From assembly GCA_003117195.1 (NCBI GenBank), contig BDSI01000042.1, positions 74,986 to 138,985 on the forward strand: a DNA stretch of 64,000 nucleotides, read 5' to 3'. The notes under the pieces were generated by a model, which was not told the DNA's origin, ran no database searches, and saw only the letters and a program-made list of their open reading frames with translations. The stretch is from Eudorina sp. 2006-703-Eu-15. Its lineage: Eukaryota; Chlorophyta; Chlorophyceae; Chlamydomonadales; Volvocaceae. Below are positions 26,574 through 36,771 of the stretch, in pieces (positions within the stretch are counted from its first letter, which is position 1; every line of letters starts with the position of its first letter). The position numbers were made by a program, and so were the translations under genes.

Positions 26574-29500
26574 TCAGATGGTTTCGGAGGCTAGGACGGG
26601 CGGCTGCGGCAGCCAGGCCAGGAAGGGCGGTCCCAGCACCTCTATCAGCGCCCCCACAACCTCCCCAAGGTCAGCATCCTCCCGCCAGCTCTCCGCCAGC
26701 ACAGCCCGGGCGGAGCGCCGCGTATCCCCAGGCCCGTCACCCCCCGCGCCCTTGCCCGCCGGCGCCGTGGCCCCCGCCCCCGCCCCTGCTCCCGCTTTGC
26801 CGGGCGCTGCGTTGCCGTTGCCGACGCCCGCGGCCGGCGAGTTAGCTCCGCCGTTGGCCACGGGACCGCCGCCCTGCGGCACCAAACCAATCACGGACGA
26901 GCCCGGGCAGGGAGGAGGCGGCGGTGCACCCGTTGGTTTGCCGCATACGGGTCAGGGGGCCCCGCAGCGCGAAGACGATGCGGCTTCCCGATCAGAGACC
27001 GAGTTCAGCAGCGGAAATGGGGCATATGGGCAGGACTTGGAAGGGCGCCAGCCCGGGCGAGGAGAAGATCCCCTCCCAGGGTCAGCCACGTCGACCCCGG
27101 CTGCTGCTGCTGCTGCTGCCCGGCAGAGGGCCCAAGCAAACCACAACTCGATCCTGGGTTCGCCGATCCTCTACTGCATTCACAATGCTGAACCAGTCCT
27201 GCAGCACCAGTCCTGGCTCTCCCACCCAGCCCAACAACCACCAGTCATCCCATCCACCTACCCACCCACCCACCTGCGCACCGCCCTGCCCCGGGCCGGG
27301 CGCCGGCCCCGCCAGCGCCGGTGGCAGCGGCAGCGCCACTCCGTGCTTGGCCAGCTGGTACATCAGCGCCTGTGCCATGTCTGCCTTCAGGCCATTGCCG
27401 CCGGCATTCGACCGCACCTCCTCCATGTGGCGGAGCGAGGTGTGCGCGTTGGGGTTGGCGAGGATGGTCTCGAAGATTTGCGCCAGGGGCGCGCCGATCT
27501 CCCTGCCGCGCGCCTTCTCCCACAGCTCCTCCATCCGGGGGTTGTTGGGCACCACGGAGGCGGGCTGCTGCGGCTGCTGCTGCTGGGCTGGCGGGTTGGA
27601 CGCGGGGGCGGTGGAGCCCGCCAGCGCGGGCACGGAGAGGCGGGGCCTGCGGCAGCGAGCAGCGGCGGCGGATCAGCAGTAGGGCGGCGTCGAGGGTGAA
27701 TGGAAGCGGGACCAGCGCCACCCGGGAGGGAGCCCCGGAGTGCGCTGCCCGAGCGCCAACGGGGGCCTCAAGGGGCCAGAGGGGTATCTCGTCGCGGCCC
27801 ACCCCCACCCCCCAACCCCACCCCCCCCGTACATTGCAGCGCCGGACCGTTTGGGACACATGGCGCCGTACAGTGCCGTACCTGCCCGCACGGAAGAGGT
27901 GCACCGGCAGGAGCCCGTCTGCCGCCGCCCCGACCAGCTTGTCGTACATGGCCGAGCCTGCCGCCGCCAGCAGCGCGCCGTACACGCGCGTCGCCTCGTA
28001 CTGTCGCAGACCCTCCCGCCGCGCGCCTAAAGCAGGCTGCAGCTTGGCCACGTACGGCTCTAGCTGCGGCAGAAGCAGCAGCCGTACAGTGGCGTGGCCG
28101 AGCGCCGCCAGCGCCACCACTGCGCCGTAGTGGCTGGTGAGGGGTTTCGAACCGTCCAGGAATGCGCGGAGGAGCTGCTTGGACACCTTGACCTGGGGGC
28201 GCAGGCGAGGCGGGGCACATGCTTACATGCGGGCGACCCACGGGTCTGTCACGCCGCGCCCGCCACGAGAGTGAGTGACCGCAGAGCCGTAGGACCAGCA
28301 GCGCAGCGCGCGAGAGGCGACGAGACAGGGTGTCAGCGCACATTCCTGATGCCGCCGGCCTGATGGCGCACCAACACTGAATACGTGGGAAACCGGCGAC
28401 GGCGCTCGTTCAGGAGAAATTTGAGCCATCCGTTATGGTATGGGGTTTTGATTATAGGGCACCGGGTGCCGTGAAGGAACTTCCAATGCCCCCACAGGAC
28501 ACTTCCAGCCCAGCCCCGCCCCGCCCCGCCCCGCCCATCGCGCGCCCTCCCCACCTTGAGGCTGTAGAAGGGCTCCCCGAAGCGGCCGCACAGCCGCGCC
28601 ACCAGGCCGGCTGCCGCGTCCCGCAGCCGCCAGTGGTCGCACAGGGGGCTGGGACCTGCGCCGGGGCACAACCCACACCACACCACACATGCAAACCTCA
28701 AGATCCCGCCACAGCTTCGTTCGACACAGGTCGGGAACGTTTTGGTAGTTGGTCCTTCCCGGGGGGTGGGTCGGCTCACTCTCGGCTCACGTTGCTTGCT
28801 GTTGCACTTGGCGGCCGCGCCGCCGCCGCACATCGTTGCACTTGGTCTCATTTTCCACTGCCATGCGGGTACCTCGCCACGAAAGTACACTGTAGTGAAG
28901 CCCTCACCGGACGTTTCCCCCCGCATCAGCACCAGCAGCAGCAGCAGCACAGTAGAAACCTGTCAACCCCCCTGTAGCTGCTCCCTACCCAGCGCCTTGG
29001 CCATGACGCAAGTGAGCAGCGGCGGCATGAGCTGGTGGAGGTAGGGCTCCAGAACCACCGCGGGGTTCAGCAGCAGGGCCTGGAGGGGGGGGGGGGACGA
29101 GGAGGGGCCCGAGGGGGTGGCGAGGGGGTTCAGGGCCGAGCTCATGGGGAATGCGGCCGACCGGTTGGGAAGCGCGGCGACGAACACTGGTGGGCAACCT
29201 CCCAAGGCGGACGTTGGGGACGGCGTCGGATACCATTGTTTCTTTTTATCCCTCCTCCCTCCTCACTCCTCGACGCGACGCGATGCGCCCTTTGAACGCG
29301 TACCGACAGCATTAGGGTCCTGCAGGGTCCCATAACTGCAACCCATGGGCAACCCGTCAGTGAGCGCCGCCCGGCGCCCCCCGCCTGCCCCGCCCCCGGC
29401 GCCCCCGCCTGCCCCTGCCCCCCCCCTGCCCCCGCCCCTGCCCCCGCCCCCGCCCCTGCCCCCGCCCCTGCCCCCGCCCCTGCCCCCGCCCCCGCCCCTG

Positions 29501-32441
29501 CCCCCCCCCTGCCCCCGCCCCTGCCCCTGCCCCCACCTGCCCCTGCCCCCACCTGCCCCCGCCCCCACCTGCCCCCGCCCCCACCTGCCCCCGCCCCCCA
29601 CCTGCCCCGCCTCCACTCCTGCCCCCGCCCCCGCCCCCGCCCCCCACCTGCACCACTCGCAGCGCCATGTGCAGTCGGGGCAGGTGCCGCAGTCCGCCCG
29701 TCACCTCATCACACACGTACTTGGTGAGGTAGGGGAGCAGCTGCTGCATACCTGGAGGAGGACGGAGGGAGGAGGGCAGGGGCAGGAGGTCGGGCTGGGT
29801 GAGCTGGCGGCCGCGCAAGGGGACGAAGCGTCGGGTCCTGTGGGTGCGTCCCTGCCTGGTGCCCAGGCAAGGGTGCCCTCCAGCCGCGGAGCAGAGCCGG
29901 AGCAGAGGCCGGCCGCCTTCTCACGACCTCCAAGCCACGACAGCGGCGGCAGCTCCCCCGGGCCCCATCCCCCGGGCCCCATGCGCCCCGGCCTCTCGCC
30001 CTCGGCCCCACAACCGCTGGTCACCCCCTCACGGCTTTCGCAGCCCCCACCTACCCCACCCCACCCCACCTACCCCACCCCAACCCACCTACCCCACCCC
30101 AACCCACCTACCCCACCCCAACCCACCCCACCCCACCTACCCCACCCCACCCCACCTACCCCACCCCACCTACCCCAACCCAACCCAACCCACCTACCCC
30201 ACCCCACCCCACCTACCCCAACCCAACCCAACCCACCCCCAACCCCCCGCACCCGGGTCCGTCTGCAATGTGACCAGGATGGCCCGCTGCATGGGGCTGA
30301 GCACCAGGCTGGAGGCCGCAGCGGAGGAGTCGGGCGGCTCGTCCAGGGAGCCCCACAGGGCGCCGCCGTCGCCGCCGGAGGCCGCCGGCGGGCCGGCCGC
30401 CGTCGCCAGGATCTGCTTGATCTGCGGCCGACCCACGGGTCGGGGTTACCACACACGCACGCACGATGTCGGACCCAGTCAGACGCCTGTATGGTGCGTG
30501 GAGGTCGCACAGGCGGCGAGCCGCGACGCAGGCTGGTGTCCCTGCCGCCGCCACGAGACCGGCAGCTTCCCCCATCCCCCGAGACCCCTCCTTGGAGCGG
30601 TGGTAAATGACCGGTACCCTGCCTGGAGCGGTTGCGGCTGGGGCCGGCACCCGCATGGCCCAGTGCCCCCTGCACGGCGCCTCGCCAGCTGTGCAGCCTA
30701 GTGCTGCCACGCCGCCCAGCGGAGACAGCCCCACATCATCAAGCTCAGCTCAGACACAACTTTCCAAACCCCCTCCCAGCTACTGCTCGGGAGAGGACCC
30801 TACGAAGGCGCGGCGCAATCACCACTTCCCAAGCCAGTGGCGGCGCCCCCCGCTCGCACTTCGTCGTACCTGCTCCAGCAGGCGCTGCATCTCGTCAGAC
30901 AGGATGTGCTGTACGGGCAGCTGCACGCGCTCCGCCGCCGCGCCCGGAACACCGCCGCCGTCGGGGCCGCCGCCGCCGCCCGCTGCCCCGGCGGCGGCCC
31001 CTGCCCCCCCAGCCGCAGTGGCCCCCGCTGCCGCCGCGCCGCCTGCGCCGACACAGGATGCCCGTGGCGGTGTACGACAGCCCAACGAGGAGCGACCCAA
31101 ATCACATTGGCTTGGCACAGCTCCCTCAGACCCCTCCCTCCCTCCGGTCAAGCCTAACAAACCCCAGGGCTCCCCAGAGTCCCATCGCAGGCGCACCGTC
31201 CAGCCTTGCCCGCCATCACCCACCGCCTACCCGACCCGCCCATCTCCCCAGGATGGCCCTCATCAACCAGGGAGGGCACGGCACGCCAGGGTCGTCCCGT
31301 CCCTTGCCCCCACCCCCCCGGCCTCACCTGACCGGCCCCGCCCTCCCAGGCCGTCCTGCGCACCCCCCGTCGCTGCGCCGCGCGGCCCCCCGCCGGCCGC
31401 TGCTCCCGCCGTCGCCGCCGCCGCTGCCAGACGTGGGCGCTTGGCGGGCGGCGGCGGCCGCTCCACCGCCGCGTTCTCCTCCGTCTGCGGCTGCACCCCG
31501 TCTATGAACAACCAGTGCGGCATGACGGTGGTCTGATTGGGCGCCTTGGGCAGCGGCGCGTAGGTGATCTGGGGAAGCGGGACGCGAGGAGGGAGGAGGG
31601 AGGGGCAGGGGCGGGGGCAGAGGGGCGCCATGCATGCGTGGGTGGGTGTTGGGTGCGGGGAGATGACGGGCGGTGTGGGGGGGGGTTGCAGGAGGGGGAG
31701 CTCCCAGGGGGGCAGCCCGGAGTACGTGGCGTCCGTCCATGCCGACCATCCAGCTGCCAGCGGCGCGAAACCTCTCGGCGCCGCCACTGCTGCCAGCGAC
31801 CCAGTGCCACGTGAGCGGTGGCAACCAGTGGTGGCGGCGGCAGCGGCGGCAGCAGCAGCAGCAGCAGCCCATTTGTGGGGGGATGAGCGGGGGGGATGTT
31901 GCGCACCTGCTCCAGGGGGACCATGGCGTCCCGGAGGAAGTAGACATCGGGGTGCCCCGTGGCTCGCACAAACTTGGCTGGGTCATTGTTGCCAAGGAAG
32001 CCATACAGGGGCTGCGGGTGCGGGGCATCGGAGGGTGGTATTTGTTGTTGCTGAGTGGGTGGCATGAGGGCGGGGGGATGGCATGGCCGCCGAGCGGAGG
32101 CCGGAACCAACGGCGGGGCCAGCAAGGGGTGGTGGGTCGTGATTCGCTCACCTCGATATTCCGTAGCCGCATCGCATTGTTGATGTCTTGCGTTGTTAGC
32201 TTTGTCCGTTTACAATGACGCGCGAACTTGAGCGCATCCTGTGCACCGTTTCGGGCGCCAGAATGACAACCCGTCACAACAAGAAACGATATAAAGACGC
32301 ATACGCAATTCTTGCCTGTATAACTTCACGCAAGCGATATTCCACATCTGGCGCGAGCGCCTTCGCGGCTTCCTCTGTTAGGTGTGTGACATCAACACTT
32401 AAGGCAATCGCCTTGACCGCTGCTGGTTGGATAAAACTCAT
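26574..32441 (-). CDS. TAF6: TFIID subunit TAF6
   Basis: Twelve exons, in transcript order: 32316-32441, 32152-32238, 31907-32011, 31328-31568, 30870-31042, 30253-30421, 29648-29751, 28989-29079, 28555-28655, 27882-28192, 27274-27646, 26574-26873. Product 726 residues. The N-terminal histone fold (1-71) includes EYRLREVIQDALKFARHCKR and TKLTTQDINNAMRLRNIE. It runs into PLYGF and the AGHP-type segment RATGHPDVYFLRD. The TAF6C HEAT-repeat domain follows, with VQLPVQHILSDEMQRLL, TDPGMQQLLPYLTKYV, LEPYLHQLMPPLLTCVMAKAL, DHWRLRDAAAGLVARLCGRF and KPLTSHYGAVVALAALG. TAF6 pairs with TAF9 and scaffolds TFIID at RNA polymerase II promoters. Intron 1 has a GC donor (CAG|GCAAGA). A Gly/Ala-rich segment of about 45 residues lies between the histone-fold region and the HEAT domain. 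The C-terminal 230 residues are low-complexity, as in algal homologues. Confidence 0.95.
29371..29640. repeat. C-rich degenerate tandem repeat in TAF6 intron
   Basis: Roughly 270 bp built of CCCCTGCCCCCGC-like units lie in the intron between exons 7 and 8 of TAF6. On the transcribed (minus) strand the pre-mRNA carries the G-rich side, so quadruplexes are possible. Long proline-rich and glycine-rich frames through it are spurious. Confidence 0.85.
30047..30240. repeat. CCCCACCTA / CCCCAACCC repeat in TAF6 intron
   Basis: A degenerate repeat of CCACCCCACCTACC and CCCCAACCCACCTACC units fills most of the intron between exons 6 and 7 of TAF6, ending just before the exon 6 donor. No function is suggested beyond intron filling. 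Confidence 0.85.
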
Positions 32442-33039
32442 GTCTATCTTCGAAACGCAGACATGTTCAAGAGCAATACGTAAAAAAGACTTGACCAGTA
32501 CAAATTGCTACAGAGTATGCAAATTTGATTGTCGCCGCCTTTTTAAGGACAACCTCAGATATCTATAAGTTATCCGCTTTGCTGAACAACGTCAAGTTGG
32601 CCACGACGACCCGAGGGCCGAATCGTCGTACGCCGAATGCGACGACACGGACACGAAAGGTTTTCATAGGAACAGTAGTTGAGCGCCTGCCTGGCAACAA
32701 TCTCTTAGTGCGTGGGTTGCGGGTCCGTGGCTGCGCAGGTCAAGGGTTTGGCTGCGCCGCTGTTGCCCCGTGTTGGACCTGTCGGAGGCTGAAGGGAACC
32801 AGCTTCACAGGCACCAGCAGACATGTACAGACGTCACGAACGATATGCGCGCCAAGAAGCCGCACAAGCTTGTCCCGCATGCCGCGCGCTGCTGGAACGT
32901 AGTCATGCCGGGTTCAGAGATCCGTGACCAGAGATAGATCGATGTGCGGCAGTGCGCCGACCCGCCGCGTGGTGCGGCATCATCATCACCATCACCATCG
33001 GGACCATCACCATCACCATCACCATCATCATCACCATCG
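32442..33039. other. TAF6 upstream region up to LINE fragment
   Basis: The first 200 bp or so upstream of the TAF6 start are A/T-rich, as at other gene starts in the window, and should contain the promoter. From about 32985 a CAT/CAC microsatellite leads in frame into LINE coding sequence, so the 5' edge of the LINE insertion probably lies between 32900 and 33040. Confidence 0.5.
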
Positions 33040-34999
33040 GGACAGAAACTGAACCCGGACAAGGTGGAATTACTACCGGTGGGACCCGCTGAGAAAGGGG
33101 TGGAGGCCGGAGGTGAGGAGGTTCGGGGCGGGATGAGACTGGTCCAAACCGCCACGGCCTTAGGCCTGCCGTACACGGATGTGGATGGCACTCCGGAGAT
33201 GGACTGGGGAGCGCAGATGGACAAAGTTCGTGTCAGGTTCACGAGGATAGCGCAATTGTCACTGTCCGCCTTCGGGAGGGCGTCGGCTGCCGCGGCGTAC
33301 GGATTGCACAGACTCACGTGGCACATGGAGCATGGCGGCATGCCGCCGGAGACAGTGATAGACCGGCTCGAAGGGTGGACGGCACGCCTGGTAGATAGGG
33401 CCCAGGGCCCCGAAGCCACCGAGAGGCGGCCCACTGGGGTGCCACGTAGCCTGCTGCTTGGGCACCCGGCGGTGGGGGATTCGGCGCGCTGCCGCTGCGG
33501 GAACATATCCGAGCGCGCTGGGCCTCAACAGCGCTGCGGTACATGAGGAGGATCCGCCACCAGCGGGCCGTCCCCTGGCAACGTGTGGTGGACACGATCC
33601 TAACGGACGCCTCAGCGGCATGGAAGCCGTGCATGGTGCTCACGGCAACGGCCGACAGTCCATGGAGAGGGACCCGAAGGTTAGAACCCGAGGTACAGCG
33701 GGTCGTGACAGCCCTAGCCGCCCTGCCGAGAGTGGTGGACATCGCCGACCATCCGCTCGAGCCGGGGGCGTGGTGCTGGAACGCACCACTGTGGGGAAAC
33801 CCACTACTCCCGGAGGAACTGCCCGAGGGGGGGCGCCCCGGCCTCGAGCATGTGTTCCCGGACCTGGTGGACTACACCGGATTGCAAACGGTCGGACAAC
33901 TAATCCGGGTGGGGGAGACGCTCCGGATGGTAACCGACGGCTGGGCAGAGCCAAACTACATAGACTCCGCCCGCATGGCACGATGCGCCGCACGGGCGTG
34001 GGCGACATTCGTACAAGATTGCCTGGGTATCCCCGCGGGGTCCGGGCGATGGGGTGATTGGCGGCAATGGGCCGAATTAGACCGGCGGCTGGTAGAACTT
34101 CAAGTAAGGCTACCAGCGGCCTGGGTGGCAGCAGCCCTAGAGGCACGAGCGAACGGGGTCCAGGGGGCGAATGTGCCCACGGAAGAGGAGGTGACGGCCA
34201 TGTTGCTCGATCGCATGGGTTGGAGGTTGAATAATGGGTTGAAGGTGGCCCTGAGCGAGTACTCTGTTCGAGTGGGGACAGCGATGCAACTAGCCGAGGT
34301 GGCGGAACGCCGCAGCGCGGCTCACTTGCTGTTTGCCTGTGAGGCGGTAGGACTGGGAGCCACCGACCCGATTTCTCAGGTGGCGGCCGCCCGGATCCAG
34401 GGGCTGCTGAGCCGCCTTTGGCTCAGTATCCGGTGGGAAAATGAGCATAAGGAGGCCTTTTGGCGCCTTACAGTCGATGGCGTCCCGTTGTTGGGCAATT
34501 CCCATATGCGCCACGCGAGGGTGGCGCGGTGTGGATGCGGTGAATACCCAACGGCAGGCGGGGGTCAGAGACACCCCGACAGCACCATTTCTGGTCATGC
34601 CGAGTGGCCCAGGCGGTGGTGGGTCAGATGGAAGCGCGCCTAGGGGCACGGATACGGAGGCCGCAGGTCTGGCTGGCGGAACCCCCGCCACCCGTGGAGC
34701 AAGTTGTTTGGGATGTGGTGGTGTTGGCCGCGATTGCGGCCATGGAGACTGGTCGCCGATTCATGGCGGCCACCCTGCGTCGGTCAGCACCTGGTCAGGG
34801 TCAGACGATCCGGCCGGGACCGATATTGGCAGAACAAGGGGAGCGGCGCGCAATCGCTGACTTTTGGGGGCGCCTTCACGGGTTCGCCCAGTTGGGGCTC
34901 CCGAGACGGGGTTGGAGCTCAGTGGGCCCTTTCCACCCTTTCTTGAAAGTGGCGGGGGGAGTCCTGCGATGTGCGGGACCTGCTCCTGAAGAAGGATGA
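33040..34999 (+). pseudogene. LINE reverse transcriptase C-terminal region, two frameshifts
   Basis: Three consecutive frames are needed to read the protein. Frame one holds GQKLNPDKVELLPVG, LSAFGRASAAAAYGLHRLTW and HMEHGGMPPE. The frame then shifts in the G5 run at 33474-33478, giving GFGALPLREHIRARW and the following domain. It shifts again in the G5 run at 34560-34564, giving RQHHFWSCRVAQAVV. RCGCGEY before and HHFWSC after the second shift together form the C-x-C...H...C zinc-knuckle (zf-RVT type) typical of these elements. Both shifts look like one-base losses or gains in homopolymers. The last frame ends near 34999. Confidence 0.8.
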
Positions 35000-35537
35000 G
35001 GCGCGGGTTCCCCGCCCTCTGTCTGTTTATCGTCGGGCTCTCCGTACCGGGGTTCAAGTTGGGGACCGGGCCTACCCTCAGATTGGGGTGGAGGTTGGGC
35101 TCCCGTTGGCATTTTGGTGTTTTGGCCAAGTTATTTCTTATGATGCGGGTTACCCCACTAGCGGTCGCTGGGCAGTGTCACGAGCCAGGCGTGGGCCTTC
35201 CAAGACCTCGAGAGGGTGCTGCGTTGGGTGCCTCATCAGAGGTGGTGGTAGCTGGGTAATGGGGTGCCTGTGTGGGCGACCTCCCCTGTGCTTGGCTTTA
35301 TCCACTTCTGGGGATTATGCCCGCTGCTGTGCCTATCCCTTTGGTAGTGTTGCCCCGCTGCGCGCCTCTGCTTGCTTCGGTGTCTGACTGGTTGGGGTTA
35401 TGGCCCGGTGTGTTTTCTTTGGGTGCGGCGTTGTGGTGTGGAGGTGACCTGCCGCCTTGGCGGTGGGGCCTACTGGGGCTTGCTCTGGTATACACCGATG
35501 ATCCCGTTGGGGTCCGCTGTAACATTCATTCATTCAT
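33040..35537 (+). mobile_element. 5'-truncated non-LTR retrotransposon (LINE)
   Basis: The insertion contains the end of a reverse-transcriptase ORF, a non-coding 3' stretch from about 35000, and a terminus reading TGGTATACACCGATGATCCC, then GGGGTCCGCTGTAAC and three ATTC units. The preserved RT part begins at the GQKLNPDKVELLPVG segment, which follows the missing YADD-type catalytic motif. It therefore lacks its endonuclease and most of the RT and is dead. No target-site duplication could be recognised. Confidence 0.85.
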
Positions 35538-36771
35538 CACCATCAAGACGCCCCATGGGCAACATCAGCCCACATACATAAAAGACTTGGTGACCTACAA
35601 CACCGCACCTGAGCGAATGAACGGACGTTACACCGCACCCGACCGCATCCCGAGCCCCGCCGAAGTCCGTTGCAAGCCCTCCCCCGCCCCTGCATTCCCC
35701 TTGAACAGCTCGCACGGCATCTTCAACAAGCAACAGCGTCACTTCCGCCCTACGACGACCCACTAGTTCAGGGCCCACGAGCATCCGGCCTTCTCGCCAT
35801 GCGATCTTATTATCTGTAGCCCCGCGCTGCACCTTATTATCTGTGCTCCGTCTTGCCGCAAGGCCCAAGATGACATCCAAGGCCGGCACACACGCAGTCC
35901 TTCAGCACACAGCCGTCAGGGCAATCCGGGCTCGGTCGACGCTGTGCGACGCCACGCTGTGTACACACGGTACTAGCTGCGCGCACCTGGACTAGTTTTC
36001 CCGTATTGCGGGCGCCATCACCGCTCCAAAACAGAAAAGGAGAGGACCTGAGTCGACTCTGGATGGCCACACAAACACACCCACACACGCCCCCACACAC
36101 AGAGGGCACAGGGCAGTCGGCGTCCCCAAGCCCAATCGTAGGCGGGTTGGACCGTGGCGCCACACGCTGCGCCGCCCTCCGCGGGCGCGCCCCTTGCCGA
36201 GCGCCCCGGTGACGCAGCCCGGGTGGTGGGGGTGGGGCCCGTCACCGCCAGGCGACCCCCCACCGGGTTGGGGGCGGTGACCCACATCCCTTAATGCTGG
36301 TTGCGTGCGAGCACCACGCTTACATAACTGTGCACTTGTGTCTGGGGGTGATCCAGTGGTGACTCGGGCTGCACACGGCGGCTCGGGCCACGCGGTGTGT
36401 CCGTGGGGAGTTCATCGGGTGGGGGCGCGCGCCTGAATCTGATGTACATTTGCGGACACCTGTCATTGGCAGGGTATCTGCTGGTGTTGTTACCGCACCA
36501 GTGCTTCTGTTTGCACTCAAGCGTGCACCCCATGTGCCTGTTGCCTTCACATAGCAACGCGCACATCGCTCGTACATCACTCGTACCAAAGGTACAACAT
36601 ACCGTACTTGACGTCGTTCGCCGGGTACGCGTGATTCACATCCAGGGGCGTGAGACCATCCGAGCAATTATTCCCCGAAACGCGGACAGACATACAGACT
36701 GACAGATAGTCGTGACAGTCCTTGTACCCAGGTCACGCACGGTCGCATGGGCGGTTGGCCCCCGGGCACAC
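35538..36771. other. intergenic region between LINE tail and paralogue B
   Basis: About 1.2 kb with no supported gene. It holds two close copies of CTTATTATCTGT (about 35807 and 35832) and an inverted repeat (GTCACCGCC at about 36240, GGCGGTGAC at about 36273) that could form a hairpin with a loop of about 24 nt. The 3' untranslated region of paralogue B presumably extends down to about 36320. Confidence 0.5.
36320..36324 (-). terminator. candidate TGTAA poly(A) signal for paralogue B
   Basis: TTACA on the plus strand is TGTAA in the sense of paralogue B, 448 bp after its stop codon. It is the best match downstream. Assignment by motif and position only. Confidence 0.4.

Noticed and set aside
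26017..27699. 560-codon plus-strand ORF
   Set aside because: It is antisense to the last TAF6 exons, which are supported by homology and phase; its proline-rich content is the complement of that coding sequence.
33040..34999. A functional reverse transcriptase gene
   Set aside because: The catalytic part is missing and two frameshifts interrupt the remainder.
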